A DNA stretch of 64,000 nt from Rickettsia endosymbiont of Gonocerus acuteangulatus (lineage in GTDB: Bacteria; Pseudomonadota; Alphaproteobacteria; Rickettsiales; Rickettsiaceae), in assembly GCF_964026435.1 (NCBI RefSeq), contig NZ_OZ032147.1, positions 372,001-436,000 of the forward strand. The letters run 5' to 3'. Position numbers and translations under genes: made by a program. This document shows positions 38,102-48,789 of this stretch, piece by piece; the first letter of the stretch is position 1, and each line of letters starts with the position of its first letter. The notes under the pieces are model-generated. The model saw only the letters and a program-made list of their open reading frames with translations. It ran no database searches and had not been told where the DNA came from.

Positions 38102-39463
38102 ATGACTATTCATAAAAGACAAAATATAGGTGTTTTTGGGCTTGGTAAAACCGGTATTTCGGTTTATGAAGAGTTGCAAGACAAATGTAATATAATTGTA
38201 TATGATGATCTAGAAGCACATAGAAATAAGTTTGAGGAATTATTCGGTAAAAATTATATTATTCCTATATCTGATATAAAATGGCAAAGTTTAGATAAAA
38301 TTGTATTAAGTCCTGGGATTCCTCTAACACACGAGATAGTCAAAATCGCAAAAAATTTTAATATCTCGATCATCTCCGACATAGATTTATTTTTCGAAAA
38401 ATCTAAAGGTTTAAACCTCCTAGCTGTAACTGGTACTAACGGCAAGAGTACTACCACTGCTTTAATTAGTCATATCTTAAATAGTAATGGTTTAGATTAT
38501 CCATTAGCTGGTAATATCGGTGTTCCGGTTTTGCAAGCTAAAGTAAGTAAGGATGGGTATGTGCTTGAATTATCTTCTTTCCAGTTAGATTTAGTGAAAA
38601 CTTTTATTGCTAAAGTGGCAGTGCTTCTTAATATTACTCCTGATCATTTAGATAGGCATGAAAATATGGAAGGTTATATTACAGCAAAATCTAAAATTTT
38701 TGATCGAATGGATAAAGATAGTTACGGGATAATTAATATTGATAATGATTATTGCCATGAAATTTTTACAAATCTACAACAAAAACATCATATTAAATTA
38801 ATCCCTTTTTCAGTTACTAAAATTCTTGAAAAAGGTATATCAATAGTTAATGATATAATTACCGATAATTTCTTTGAGCATATTAGTGTTAAACTAATGT
38901 TTAATAAGAGTCTTCAAGGAATTCATAACAGTGAGAATATTGCAGCAAGCTATGCAGTTGCTAGAATAATAGGTCTTGAGCCTGTAAAAATTGTTGAATC
39001 TATAAGTAGTTTTCAAGGACTGCCGCATAGGATGCAATATCTAGGTAGTACAAATGGTATAAATTTTTACAATGATAGTAAAGCGACAAACGCTATAGCA
39101 GCAAGGCAATCAATTAAAGCTCTTGATAATATTTATTGGCTTGTGGGCGGTATTGCTAAAGAGGGTGGTATTGAGGAAATAAAACCTTATTTTAATAAAA
39201 TCAAAAAAGCTTATTTTTATGGGCAAGCCAAAGAAATGTTTGCAAATACTGCTAAGAATATAGTAGATTTTGTTATATGTGATGACCTTAAACAGGCTTT
39301 TGAACTTGCTTATAAAGATGCATTAAATGATAATGAGAGCATAAAAAATATTTTATTAGTACCTTGCTGCAGCTCATATGATCAATTTAAGAACTTTGAG
39401 GAGCGGGGTGAATTGTTTATAGCCTTAAGTAACAATCTTATAGCTAGAGGAAAAATTGAATAA
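38102..39463 (+). CDS. murD: UDP-N-acetylmuramoyl-alanine--D-glutamate ligase
   Basis: MurD adds D-glutamate to UDP-MurNAc-L-Ala in the cytosol. It is 453 aa. The ATP-binding loop is '[14 protein letters not shown]'; other Mur ligase motifs are '[16 protein letters not shown]' (with the metal/His region) and '[16 protein letters not shown]', the MurD-specific substrate loop. It is followed by ftsW with an 8-bp overlap, the start of a murD-ftsW-murG operon. Confidence 0.97.
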   Translation: MTIHKRQNIGVFGLGKTGISVYEELQDKCNIIVYDDLEAHRNKFEELFGKNYIIPISDIKWQSLDKIVLSPGIPLTHEIVKIAKNFNISIISDIDLFFEKSKGLNLLAVTGTNGKSTTTALISHILNSNGLDYPLAGNIGVPVLQAKVSKDGYVLELSSFQLDLVKTFIAKVAVLLNITPDHLDRHENMEGYITAKSKIFDRMDKDSYGIINIDNDYCHEIFTNLQQKHHIKLIPFSVTKILEKGISIVNDIITDNFFEHISVKLMFNKSLQGIHNSENIAASYAVARIIGLEPVKIVESISSFQGLPHRMQYLGSTNGINFYNDSKATNAIAARQSIKALDNIYWLVGGIAKEGGIEEIKPYFNKIKKAYFYGQAKEMFANTAKNIVDFVICDDLKQAFELAYKDALNDNESIKNILLVPCCSSYDQFKNFEERGELFIALSNNLIARGKIE

Positions 39464-40604
39464 CTATAGCGTGAATAACGAAATATCGAATAATTTTATA
39501 AAATTATGGTGGCGTAGTACCGATCGCCAAATAGTTATTTCTTTAGTTATTTTATTTGTTTTTAGCTTAATGCTTGTGACTACTTCAGGTTCAGCAGTAG
39601 CAAGTAGAATAGGGCTGGAAGAAAATTATTTTGCATCAAGGCAAGTATTTTATCTAACAGCTGCCTCAGCTCTTATATTGTTATTTTCATGCTTTAATAA
39701 AAAATGGTTAAAGCGTTTTGCTATATTGGGTTTTATAGCTAGTGTAATTTTATTGATCGCTGTTAAATTCTTTGGTTACGAAGTGAAAGGAGCAACTAGG
39801 TGGATTAATATTGCTGGCTTATCTATTCAGCCGTCAGAATTTATTAAGCCATTTTTTGCTGTCGTTACAGGCTGGATATTATCGTTAAAATTTAATGATG
39901 ATTTCCCAAGCTTTACAGTTTGCTCTATACTTTATTTTATTGTTGCTATTCTCTTAATCATTCAACCAGATTTTGGAATGCTTGTGATGATTACAGCAGT
40001 TTTTGGTATTCAGCTTTTTATTGCTGGTATGCCAATATTTTGGATTGTTCTAGCGGGTTTTTTAGGAATGATAGGAGTAACTGTTGCGTATTTTTGGTTG
40101 CCGCACGTTACACAAAGAATTAACTCCTTCTTAGATCCTGATAGTAGTGAGAATTATCAAGTTAGCAAGTCTCTGAAAGCTTTTGAGCATGGTGGTTTAT
40201 ATGGTAAAGGACCGGGTGAGGGGGCAGTAAAACAGGTTCTACCTGATTCACATACTGATTTTATTTTTGCCGTTGCTGGGGAAGAATTTGGGGCTATTAT
40301 TTGCCTTATTGTTATAGGTATATTTGCGTTTATAGTGCTTAGAAGTCTTGCTAAGTTATTAAATGAGCAGGATAAATTTGTCCAATTTGCTGCTAGCGGT
40401 ATTGTTGCACAATTAGGGCTTCAGGCAATAATTAATATGGGTGTAACTTTGCATTTATTACCTACTAAGGGTATGACGTTGCCTTTTATTAGCTATGGTG
40501 GCTCTTCAACACTTGCAATTGCTATAGCTACTGGTATGCTGCTTGGCTTTACTAGATACCGAACGCCGCTTGATTCCTATAAGATAAATAAAATAGAAAT
40601 ATGA
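39456..40604 (+). CDS. ftsW: Peptidoglycan glycosyltransferase FtsW
   Basis: This SEDS-family polymerase of the division complex has 382 aa and about ten membrane helices. The start is a TTG (39456) overlapping murD by 8 bp, giving '[14 protein letters not shown]'; no ATG upstream is available. Family motifs visible are '[20 protein letters not shown]', '[14 protein letters not shown]' and '[15 protein letters not shown]'. Overlaps murG by 4 bp. Confidence 0.95.
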   Translation: MNNYSVNNEISNNFIKLWWRSTDRQIVISLVILFVFSLMLVTTSGSAVASRIGLEENYFASRQVFYLTAASALILLFSCFNKKWLKRFAILGFIASVILLIAVKFFGYEVKGATRWINIAGLSIQPSEFIKPFFAVVTGWILSLKFNDDFPSFTVCSILYFIVAILLIIQPDFGMLVMITAVFGIQLFIAGMPIFWIVLAGFLGMIGVTVAYFWLPHVTQRINSFLDPDSSENYQVSKSLKAFEHGGLYGKGPGEGAVKQVLPDSHTDFIFAVAGEEFGAIICLIVIGIFAFIVLRSLAKLLNEQDKFVQFAASGIVAQLGLQAIINMGVTLHLLPTKGMTLPFISYGGSSTLAIAIATGMLLGFTRYRTPLDSYKINKIEI

Positions 40605-41671
40605 AAAAAATAGTTTTAGTGGCAGGTGGAACAGGTGGGCATTTTTTTCCAGCAGTTGCTCTTGGGGAGGAATTGATAAAAAGAAAGTATGAAGTTCATT
40701 TTATTACAGATTTAAGATGTGAGAAATATATAAATCATGATGCGGGATTAATTTTTCATGTCATAGATTTAAAACGACCAAAAAATATTTTATTATTCTT
40801 GCCGTTATTATCGCTTGCTATTTTTAAAGCTATTAAATTGTTATTTAGTCTTTCTTCTTCTGCTGTAGTAGGATTTGGTGGTTATCCGGTTGTTGCTTCA
40901 ATGTTTGCAGCAATTTTACTAAGAGTGCCGATTGTAATTCATGAGCAGAATTCTTATCTTGGAAAGGTTAATAGATTTTTTGCAAATTTTGCTAAGAAAA
41001 TAGCTATCTCTTATAAAAATACCAAAAACTTGCCTATGGTAGTAAAAAATAGAACAGTAGTTACTGGCGGGATAGTGAGAAAGAATATTAGAAATTTGGA
41101 TTTGGTGGTCAAGCGGCGGAATGACAAAGACCGTACCTTTAAAATTTTTATCTTTGGCGGCAGTCAAGGGGCTAAATTATTTTCAGAGTTAATACCTGAT
41201 AGTATAAAAATTTTAATGCAAAAGCAGCCAAACCTTAAACTCCATATAACTCAGCAAGCAGCACTCGAGGATCAAGTAAAAATAAAAAATATATACTCAA
41301 ATTTAAATATTACTTACGAATTAGCTGAATTTTTTGATAATATGGCAAATCAGTATAAAAATACTGATTTAGTGATTTCAAGAGCAGGAGCATCTACTAT
41401 AGAAGAGCTAACTTATATAGGATTGCCAGCAATTTTTATTCCTTTGCCAAGTGCTGCCGATAATCACCAATATCATAATGCAAAATTATTAGAAGATGAG
41501 AAATGTGGTTGGTGCATGAAGCAAGATGATATATCAAGTGAAAAATTAGCCGAAAAAATGTTTGAGCTAATAAGTAATCCAAAGATACTAGAAAATACCT
41601 CGAAAAATCTATTAAAAAGAAAAAAAGAGGGGCATAAGTTGCTAAGTAACCTAATAGAAGAGCTAATTTAA
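40601..41671 (+). CDS. murG: UDP-GlcNAc:undecaprenyl-PP-MurNAc-pentapeptide GlcNAc transferase
   Basis: MurG makes lipid II on the cytosolic face of the inner membrane. It is 356 aa with the N-terminal glycine-rich '[17 protein letters not shown]', '[11 protein letters not shown]' and 'HEQNSYLGK', and the C-terminal donor site '[12 protein letters not shown]' and '[12 protein letters not shown]'. ATG overlaps the ftsW stop (ATGA). It is the last gene of this cluster; the usual murC/murB/ddl genes are not next in line. Confidence 0.97.
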   Translation: MKKIVLVAGGTGGHFFPAVALGEELIKRKYEVHFITDLRCEKYINHDAGLIFHVIDLKRPKNILLFLPLLSLAIFKAIKLLFSLSSSAVVGFGGYPVVASMFAAILLRVPIVIHEQNSYLGKVNRFFANFAKKIAISYKNTKNLPMVVKNRTVVTGGIVRKNIRNLDLVVKRRNDKDRTFKIFIFGGSQGAKLFSELIPDSIKILMQKQPNLKLHITQQAALEDQVKIKNIYSNLNITYELAEFFDNMANQYKNTDLVISRAGASTIEELTYIGLPAIFIPLPSAADNHQYHNAKLLEDEKCGWCMKQDDISSEKLAEKMFELISNPKILENTSKNLLKRKKEGHKLLSNLIEELI

Positions 41672-41807
41672 ACAATATAAGCTCTTTATTCTTGCAAGTT
41701 TGATTATTATGTGGCATTAATCATAATAGACTTTTTCATATGGCTTGTTTTTAAAGATAATTTGTCAAGTTATATAAATAAATCTAATTGAAGTTTTGGA
41801 ATAATAT

Positions 41808-42452
41808 ATGTTGAAAAAAATTATAATATTATTTTTAGGTGTTTTTGTACTATCGGGTTGTACTGATAATTTTAGAGGTTACTTCCAAAAATCCGCAAAT
41901 AATAGGTTAGTTGATAGTAAAGGTTTTAAAGGTGGTAAAAGAAAACCTTTATATAATAATAAATATATTAGTTTAGCTAAAAAGAATATAATTGAAGATA
42001 ATCTTGACGATCCAGAGGATGACGATGATGATTACGATAATCCTTTAAGAGGGGAGCAAATTGATCCTGTCAAAAGAAATCGTGAGATATATCTTAAAAT
42101 GATTAGACGAGATATGGAAAAATATAAAGCTGAATCAGGTGAATCTTCAGACGATGATAATATGATTTTAAGTAAAGCCAGTAAGAAAGTTAGAAAGGAC
42201 AACACTGATAAAGAAAGAAAAATGCAAGAAGAGCTAGACCAAATAAAGGCAATGCTGAGAGAAACTAAGCGTGATATATCAAAATACACTTGTCCAAATG
42301 CAACAGCAAATCAAAATTATGTACCTCCAGTTTCAAACTACGAACCTGTAGCACCAGTTAAAAATAATAAACCTTATAATAATAACTCTAAGGTAAAGCA
42401 AAAATTTATCCGTGAGGATGATGATTATAGTAGCAACGCCTGCTCTATTTAG
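41808..42452 (+). CDS. Hypothetical charged lipoprotein
   Basis: This 214-aa protein has a clear lipoprotein signal ('[16 protein letters not shown]', Cys about 18) and a hydrophilic body with an acidic run ('[14 protein letters not shown]'), a lysine/glutamate-rich helical section ('[19 protein letters not shown]', possible coiled coil) and an Asn/Pro-rich tail. It has no recognised domain. The coiled coil plus lipid anchor suggests an envelope structural or linker role (inference only). It lies 136 bp downstream of murG, same strand. Confidence 0.75.
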   Translation: MLKKIIILFLGVFVLSGCTDNFRGYFQKSANNRLVDSKGFKGGKRKPLYNNKYISLAKKNIIEDNLDDPEDDDDDYDNPLRGEQIDPVKRNREIYLKMIRRDMEKYKAESGESSDDDNMILSKASKKVRKDNTDKERKMQEELDQIKAMLRETKRDISKYTCPNATANQNYVPPVSNYEPVAPVKNNKPYNNNSKVKQKFIREDDDYSSNACSI

Positions 42453-42580
42453 TATACTCGTTTTATTTGAAAAATTGGCGTCATTAGTAAAATCTTCAAA
42501 ACGCCTTGCGAGGGAATCGAGTTTTTAATTTTAAAACTTACTATATGTACTTTTTTATTACTGGATTCTGTGGACAAGCC

Positions 42581-42787
42581 AAATAGTACCGGACAGTTAT
42601 TATTCTATGTCATTCTTAGCTAGAAGCGGAAATCCAGAAAAATTAACATAAAAGCAGCAAGTTTTTTAAATAAAAAGCTCGATTTATCTCGCTTTATGTG
42701 GATTCCCGCCTCTAGCTAAGAATGACATATAAGGTCACCTATACCTGAAAAAAATATAACATTTTTTTAAAAATGTCCGGTACTATA
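42581..42787. repeat. Composite inverted-repeat element with ATAGTACCGGACAGTT-type ends
   Basis: The left end AAATAGTACCGGACAGTT follows GTGGACAAGCC exactly as at 851, and the right end ATGTCCGGTACTATAG precedes a decayed AATAAATCATGGGATGAC. Inside is a TGTCATTC palindrome. It lies in the gene-free stretch 42453-42954. Confidence 0.75.
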
Positions 42788-42799
42788 GAATAAATCATG

Positions 42800-42950
42800 G
42801 GATGACTACCTTAGGGCGTTTTCCGATCCACGCAACAATGCCTCCCGTGGACAAGCAACTAGATGACACCAAAGTTGCTTTTCCTCGCAATGACGGTAAA
42901 AATCAATCCATGCGGGCAATGCCCTCATGGGATGACACCGAGCTTTATCT
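42800..42950. repeat. Decayed palindromic repeat fragments
   Basis: Scrambled pieces of the dispersed repeats (CCCGTGGACAAGC, TTTTCCTCGCAATGACGG, CATGGGATGAC) lie side by side without complete arms. No gene is recognised. Confidence 0.5.
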
Positions 42951-43914
42951 ATTATTAAGCTATTTCAGGTATAGCTTCAGGTGCTTCTCCTATTAGTTTA
43001 AGTCCACAAATTTTGAATTGATCAACAAAATATTTAGGTATGGTGCTATATGATATAAAGTTTTCATCATGTATTTTTTTTGTGTAATTCAGGGGTGTCT
43101 ACAATTTTAAATATCAAAACTTACGCTATGAGTAAAAAAGTGATAAATTATTGTAAAAATAATTAAACATGTCAAAGAGGATAAAGTTGTAAGCAATACC
43201 AATTAATAGGACAGATTATTGTCAATTTTTAATAGTTAGCCAAAAGAATTATAGTTTAACCTACTACGCTGAACATGCAAAGAAATGTAGTCATGATGTG
43301 AAAATTCAAGGACTAAGTAGAACAAAACCTATAAATTTTCTGCCCAAATTTCATTGGGGGTTTTATAACCAAAAATCTTTCTTGGCATGTTATTTAAAAT
43401 CTCAGCAATATTGTCAAGACCTCTTTGTGTAACGGTTGTAATATCTGTATTTTTAGGTAAAATTCTATGAATCATAGAATTCATTTTCTCCACTAGTGCT
43501 TTTTGTCTAGGGCGGTATGGATCACAAAAGAAAGTTTGAAACCCAGATAGTCTATAAGCAAGATGCCCTACAAACTCTTTGCCATTATCCATAGTAATAG
43601 TCTTTCTAACACTACTTGGCAGCGTTTTGATCTTTTTTAAAAACCCAGTGGTAACTGTTTTAGCTCTTTTGGAGTTATTCAGCACTAAAATAATCTTTTG
43701 ACTCTTTTTATCCACCAGCACACCGATATTCATACTTTGATTACCTTTATGAAATGTAAGATCTGCCTCAAAATGCCCTACTTCTAGCTTTTGCATTGCT
43801 ATTGCATCACGCTGATGTATTGAGATCCTTTGTGGTATAATGATCCTTTGATGCCTTGTCCCCCTTTCTTGCCTTTTATATCTTTTAGACGGTAAATAGC
43901 TATATAACTTTAAT

Positions 43915-44438
43915 CTCTTTTGGGTATATTCCCCGCCGCTTGCGGCGTAATATGGCGGAATGAGCAAATATATACATAAAAGTCATAATGTTACGGTACT
44001 GCTGTATCACATGGTATTTCCAGCAAAATATCGCCGAGCAGTGTTTGACGTATCAGTTGATCAAGTATTACGAGAAATATGTTTAGAGATAGAAAAGAGA
44101 TATCAAATAAAATTTTTAGAAATAGGGGTTGATGAAGATCATGTCCATTTTTTGGTACAATCTGTACCAACCTATAGCGTAACAAAAATAGTAACAACAA
44201 TTAAAAGTGTTACAGCTCGTCAAATATTTAGACAGTGTCCACAGGTAAAGAAACAATTATGGGGTGGAGAATTTTGGACTGATGGATATTTTACGAGTAC
44301 GGTAGGTAAGCATGGAAATGAGAATATGATAGGAAAATACGTAAAAAACCAAGGCAAGGAATATCAGAAACTGCATGAGGATCATCAGCTAGCTTTCTTC
44401 TAAAATACCCCGCTGCTTGCGGCGGGGATTACTTTTAT
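43915..44438 (+). mobile_element. IS200-type element copy 4
   Basis: The 524-bp element follows CTTTAAT within IS30. Comparison with uninterrupted IS30 copies proves an exact insertion with no target duplication. Confidence 0.95.
43960..44403 (+). CDS. tnpA: IS200 transposase TnpA, copy 4
   Basis: This 147-aa protein is identical to copy 1, with H61-V-H63 and Tyr127 intact. Confidence 0.95.
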   Translation: MSKYIHKSHNVTVLLYHMVFPAKYRRAVFDVSVDQVLREICLEIEKRYQIKFLEIGVDEDHVHFLVQSVPTYSVTKIVTTIKSVTARQIFRQCPQVKKQLWGGEFWTDGYFTSTVGKHGNENMIGKYVKNQGKEYQKLHEDHQLAFF

Positions 44439-46022
44439 TTAGCTGCAACTGGAGAAGTGTAGACAAATCTATATATACTTTCTGTACTGATACAACAAGC
44501 TGTATTTTTGTCCAGTTTTAACTTTCCGGCTATAGCATCCGGTGACCATTTCTTGTGAATCATAGCATTTTTGATATAATTTAACAAAATAGGTAACTTC
44601 TCTATTTTTAATAACTCTTGCTGATGCATCCTTTTTTTATATTGTTCCTGAGCAACACAAGGCATATACTTACCTTTTACTTTATTTCTTTTTAGCTCCA
44701 TACTAATAGTGCTTTTAGACCTCGTAAGATGTTGTGCTATCTTGTTAATACTGACTCCTAGGTCATACATTCTTTTTATTTCATATCTCTCTTCTCGAGA
44801 TAAGTGTCTATATTTTCTGTTCATCATTACCTATTTAAAATCTTATTATTTTAAATAAGTTTTGTTCTACTTACTTATAGTATTTTCAATGTTATTAATA
44901 GATTTTTAAGGAATGAAAAATATACACCTTCTTTGTTATGGGAACACATCAAGAATGATGTTATTTTTTCATCTAATGGATATACAATATTTGATGATAC
45001 GGTTTTAAATAAAAGGAATACGAAGCAAATAGAAATTGCAAGATCGCAGTACAGTGGAGCTACAGGTAGAGTTACTAAAGGTATAGGAGTAGTGAGTCTG
45101 GTATATTATAACCCTGATATTAATAAGTTTTGGGTAATAGATTATCGAATTTTTGCACCTGATCATGATGGAGCAACAAAACTAGAACACCTATTAAACA
45201 TGTTAAATAATGCTGTTTATAGCAAGAAGATTCCTTTTCAAACAGTACTTTTTGACACATGGTATTCTACACACAAAATTATGCAACATGTTGACTCTCT
45301 GGGGAAATATTATTATGCCCCTATTAAAGCCAATAGAAACGTTAGTAAAACACACGATTCTAAACCTTATAAAGCTGTAAAAGAGTTGACATTTTCAGAT
45401 GAAGAGATCAGGCATGGAGTAGAGATTCATATAAAAGGCTTTGCTAAAAATAAGCATGTTAATTTGTTTAAATTTACTGTTCCTACCAACAGAGTTGAGT
45501 ATGTTGTTACCAATAACAAAACTCACAAATCTTCTAAAGCTGCACAAGATGAGTGTGGCTTTCGATGGGTAATTGAGAGCATGCACAGAGAAATTAAGCA
45601 ACTTACTGGGATAGAACGTTGTCAATGCAGGAAACAGCGTATTCAACGTAATCATATTAGTTGGGCATTTTTAGTTTGGGCATTTCTCAAAAGGACTGCA
45701 AATACAATCGGTAAAACGGTTTACCAAATAAAGTTAGGGCTTTTAGATGACTATATGCAACAACAGCTGCGTTCTCCATCTTTACGATATTTAGAACCAA
45801 AGATAGCGTGAGTTTTGTAAAATTTTTGGTGTAATAGGTGAGTTTGAATTTAAAGTATTGTCTAGGTAATTTGAAACTTGATTTGTTTCAGTATCATTTT
45901 TTGAAAACATAAAATACCTATTATTTACAAAATAATAAATACATTATCAACTATTAATTATCAAGTTAATATTTTACAAAACTTGTTGATGATTGTTGTA
46001 TTGTGGCGTGGATAAGTTTTCC

Positions 46023-46143
46023 CGTCATTGCGAGAAGAAACTGAAAGTTTCGACGAAGCAATCCAGTTTTATTATTATTTTTAACTGGAACCCGTGGACA
46101 AGCAACTAGATGACATCAAAGTTGCTTTTCCTCGCAAATGACG
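46023..46143. repeat. Palindromic repeat, CGTCATTGCGAG family, partly decayed
   Basis: The arms CGTCATTGCGAGAAGAAACT and CCTCGCAAATGACG flank a centre mixing GAAGCAATCCAG with GTGGACAAGC. It lies 10 bp beyond the yaaA stop. Confidence 0.7.
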
Positions 46144-46153
46144 GAAAAGATCT

Positions 46154-46900
46154 CTATTTCACAAATACTAAATCACTATTTGATGAATCTTTAGAGTTAT
46201 ATTTATAATCTAGATATGAAAATTCTTTAAGTAATTCAGGAGAGTCAATTAGATTATTGGCAATAACATTCACCATATTCCCACGAGCTTTTTTAGCATT
46301 TATTCCAATAGTTGCTAACTTACCGTTTCTATTTTCTTTAAAATGAATATTAATTATAGGATATTTTAACTTATCCTGATTTATCACAGATGAATATTCC
46401 TGTGATGCAAGATTAAGCAAATATTTATGTTTATGATGCTCAAGCTTCTTATTAATATAATCTGTTATCTCATCTTGCCAAAATTTGCTCAAGTCATTTA
46501 TTTCATCTAACTTTGTTGCCATTTCAAGCCTATAAGGTTTGATAGCATCGAGCGGTTTTAAAGCTCCATATAACCCTGATATGATAAGTAAATGCGATTG
46601 TAAAAAATTTATTGCATCTTCGCTTAAATTTTCTGATTGTATATTGTTAAAAACATCACCCGCATAAGCAAAAATAGCTGCTTTGCTGTCTTGCTTCTCA
46701 AAATTCTGAAATCTTTCTTTATTTAGATGTGCCAATTTCTCGCTGATATCCATAATTTTAGATAGCTGAGCTTCAGAATAATTTTTGACTATAGCAAGTA
46801 GTTGATTTGTTATTTTGGGAAAAGCAGGGGAGATTAGCTCCCCTTTAAAAGCTATTGGCTCAAAATTAAGAGTTTTAGCAGATGAAATAATAGTAAGCAT
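46154..46900 (-). CDS. yaaA: Peroxide stress protein YaaA (DUF328)
   Basis: YaaA limits free intracellular iron and thereby oxidative DNA damage under peroxide stress in E. coli. The 248-aa protein begins 'MLTIISSAKTLNFEP' and has the family motifs 'YAGDVFNNIQSENL', 'LLIISGLYGALKPLDAIKPY' and 'KKARGNMVNVI'. It follows a 62-aa lipoprotein gene directly (adjacent ends 46900/46901). The operon's promoter is now separated from it by an IS200. Confidence 0.92.
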   Translation of the reverse strand: MLTIISSAKTLNFEPIAFKGELISPAFPKITNQLLAIVKNYSEAQLSKIMDISEKLAHLNKERFQNFEKQDSKAAIFAYAGDVFNNIQSENLSEDAINFLQSHLLIISGLYGALKPLDAIKPYRLEMATKLDEINDLSKFWQDEITDYINKKLEHHKHKYLLNLASQEYSSVINQDKLKYPIINIHFKENRNGKLATIGINAKKARGNMVNVIANNLIDSPELLKEFSYLDYKYNSKDSSNSDLVFVK

Positions 46901-47089
46901 TTAACGAACAGGAGGGTTTGGTACTGTTGAAACAGTACTAGCGATACTTCTATTAGTGTTGTTGACTGTTCTCATGATAGCATAGCTTGGATCACCATCA
47001 GCTTGTATTACTTCTTTTGACTTGGTGTTTTTTTGATTAGAACAGCCAGTTAAAGCCAAAGCAGCAAATAAGATTATTAAATATTTCAT
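46901..47089 (-). CDS. Small lipoprotein (62 aa)
   Basis: The protein has a lipoprotein signal 'YLIILFAALALTGC' and a short polar tail ending 'STVPNPPVR'. AAAGGA lies 9-14 bp before the ATG as a ribosome binding site. Its stop directly abuts the yaaA start, implying cotranscription. Function unknown. Confidence 0.75.
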   Translation of the reverse strand: MKYLIILFAALALTGCSNQKNTKSKEVIQADGDPSYAIMRTVNNTNRSIASTVSTVPNPPVR

Positions 47090-47104
47090 AATAAAATCCT
47101 TTTT

Positions 47105-47628
47105 ATAAAAGTAATCCCCGCCGCAAGCAGCGGGGTATTTTAGAAGAAAGCTAGCTGATGATCCTCATGCAGTTTCTGATATTCCTTGCCTTGGTTTTTT
47201 ACGTATTTTCCTATCATATTCTCATTTCCATGCTTACCTACCGTACTCGTAAAATATCCATCAGTCCAAAATTCTCCACCCCATAATTGTTTCTTTACCT
47301 GTGGACACTGTCTAAATATTTGACGAGCTGTAACACTTTTAATTGTTGTTACTATTTTTGTTACGCTATAGGTTGGTACAGATTGTACCAAAAAATGGAC
47401 ATGATCTTCATCAACCCCTATTTCTAAAAATTTTATTTGATATCTCTTTTCTATCTCTAAACATATTTCTCGTAATACTTGATCAACTGATACGTCAAAC
47501 ACTGCTCGGCGATATTTTGCTGGAAATACCATGTGATACAGCAGTACCGTAACATTATGACTTTTATGTATATATTTGCTCATTCCGCCATATTACGCCG
47601 CAAGCGGCGGGGAATATACCCAAAAGAG
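47105..47628 (-). mobile_element. IS200-type element copy 5
   Basis: The 524-bp element in minus orientation is inserted 3' of CTTAAAT. It lies between a good promoter (47633-47661) and the ribosome binding site of the lipoprotein-yaaA operon. Confidence 0.95.
47140..47583 (-). CDS. tnpA: IS200 transposase TnpA, copy 5
   Basis: This 147-aa protein is identical to copy 1. It is oriented with the downstream genes, so its transcription from the displaced promoter could continue into the lipoprotein-yaaA operon. Confidence 0.95.
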   Translation of the reverse strand: MSKYIHKSHNVTVLLYHMVFPAKYRRAVFDVSVDQVLREICLEIEKRYQIKFLEIGVDEDHVHFLVQSVPTYSVTKIVTTIKSVTARQIFRQCPQVKKQLWGGEFWTDGYFTSTVGKHGNENMIGKYVKNQGKEYQKLHEDHQLAFF

Positions 47629-47632
47629 ATTT

Positions 47633-47661
47633 AAGATAATGGCTTATGATGACTATGTCAA
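47633..47661 (-). promoter_or_regulatory. Promoter displaced from the lipoprotein-yaaA operon by IS200
   Basis: On the minus strand TTGACA (47661-47656), 17 bp, TATCTT (47638-47633) is a near-consensus sigma-70 promoter. Without the IS it would lie about 20 bp from the ribosome binding site of the lipoprotein gene. Confidence 0.7.
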
Positions 47662-47867
47662 GCTACAACCAAGGACCAGCTATTGACAAAATATTAAAAT
47701 ACTGCTAGTAATTACAATACAAAATAATATGTTAAATTATTTATGATATCTTTGAAAGTTATTAGTTTAATACAAAATTGGCGTTGGCGTAGATAATATT
47801 TTTACGTTATGGGTGTATTATGCCCACTGCTCAATTATTAAATTATAACTTAATATAGGATATTAAA

Positions 47868-48785
47868 ATGTCATTCCTTAATATTTTCTTAAGAGTTTTC
47901 TCTCTTTTATTTTCATTATTTTTCACTTTATCAGTTTATGCGACTCAAAAAAACGTCGCTGTTATTGTTCCGCTTGAGCATGAAGCAATGACTCAGATCG
48001 TAGCAGGCATTGAAGAATCACTTAAAGCTATAGATGCAAAAATTATAATGAAAAATGCCCATGCCGATTCTAATATTTTACTTGCTATTATAAAACAAAT
48101 TAAAGATCAAGATATTGACGTAATAATTCCGATTGGTACATCTGCTTGTCAAACTGTAATTTCTCATGTCTCTGATAAACCGATTGTTTGTGCGGCAGCT
48201 AAGATTGATAATAGAAATCTTCCCTTGGTTACTGGTGTTAATGATGAAATAAAAATTACCGATATTATCAATAAACTTCCTTTCCTACAAAATATCACCT
48301 TAATTTACAGCAGTAGCGAGAAAGTTATACCGGAAGTAGAAGAAATGGAAAGATATGTAAAGAAAAATAATATCTCATTAAATCTTAAAATGGTACAGAA
48401 CCTAAATGACTTATCAGTAGCTGTAAAGAACGCTCCCGAAAATACACAATGCTTTGTGATTTTAAAAGATCATTTAATAGTTAGTGGTATAAATATTTTA
48501 AAGCAAGAAGCCTTTAAACGGGATATTCCTATTATTGCCTCGGATGAAGGGTCGGTAATTAGCGGAGCAACCATTGCGGTAGGGGTACGAGAAAAAGATA
48601 TAGGCTTCAAAGTAGGCAATCAGGCAAAGCAAATTTTAGAATCAATAGCCCCTAAAGATATTCCGTTTCAAAATATGTATGAGCTAACTTTATTTGTTAA
48701 TCTCAAATCCTTTATCAAACAAAAAATTCTTACTAAGGAAAATTTAGCGAATTTTCCTTTTAACAGAAAAGAGTTGGAAGAGTAA
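47868..48785 (+). CDS. ABC transporter substrate-binding protein (TrpX-like family)
   Basis: This 305-aa periplasmic binding protein has a signal peptide ending near 'FTLSVYA', then 'NVAVIVPLEHEAMTQIVAGI', the start typical of the ABC_sub_bind (PF04392) family, with 'PIGTSACQTV' and 'AGATIAVGVREKDIGFKVGN'-type features later ('SGATIAVGVREKDIG'). It is followed by the permease after 4 bp. Relatives carry aromatic amino acids (TrpXYZ) or other small solutes, so the substrate is uncertain. The 239-bp upstream region holds no recognised gene. Confidence 0.85.
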   Translation: MSFLNIFLRVFSLLFSLFFTLSVYATQKNVAVIVPLEHEAMTQIVAGIEESLKAIDAKIIMKNAHADSNILLAIIKQIKDQDIDVIIPIGTSACQTVISHVSDKPIVCAAAKIDNRNLPLVTGVNDEIKITDIINKLPFLQNITLIYSSSEKVIPEVEEMERYVKKNNISLNLKMVQNLNDLSVAVKNAPENTQCFVILKDHLIVSGINILKQEAFKRDIPIIASDEGSVISGATIAVGVREKDIGFKVGNQAKQILESIAPKDIPFQNMYELTLFVNLKSFIKQKILTKENLANFPFNRKELEE

Positions 48786-48789
48786 TATA

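Larger units (their letters stand above)
43300..44887 (-). mobile_element. IS30-family element interrupted by IS200
   Basis: In minus orientation, the ends GAAAATTCAAGGACTAAG (left) and CTTATAGTATTTTC (right) sit inside the IS4/IS701-like transposase; ATGT occurs at both junctions, as expected of a short target duplication with one extra base. The transposase is split at 43915-44438 by IS200; excising that restores a continuous frame ('SPVAAK' to 'LKLYSYLP'). Confidence 0.9.
43115..45817 (+). mobile_element. IS4/IS701-like element interrupted by IS30
   Basis: The left terminus CAAAACTTACGCTATG is at 43115; the degraded right terminus (GATAGCGTGAGTTTTG) ends at 45817. The transposase has a nonsense codon at residue 8 (TAA for CAA, after 'MSKRIKL') and is split by IS30 at 43300-44887. 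The remaining 292 codons (44933-45811) are open. Inactive. Confidence 0.9.
42955..45910 (-). pseudogene. Small hypothetical gene destroyed by a nested IS
   Basis: The minus-strand start at 45910 gives 'MFSKNDTETNQVSNYLDNTL' and 'NSPITPKIL' before the IS4/IS701-like element. Past the element (43114 downward) it reads 'FKIVDTPELHKK', and after a frameshift in an A run near 43077 'IHDENFISYSTIPKYFVDQF' to 'EAPEAIPEIA' and a stop at 42955. The ancestral product would be about 90 aa. It has no recognised domain and no signal peptide. Confidence 0.62.
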
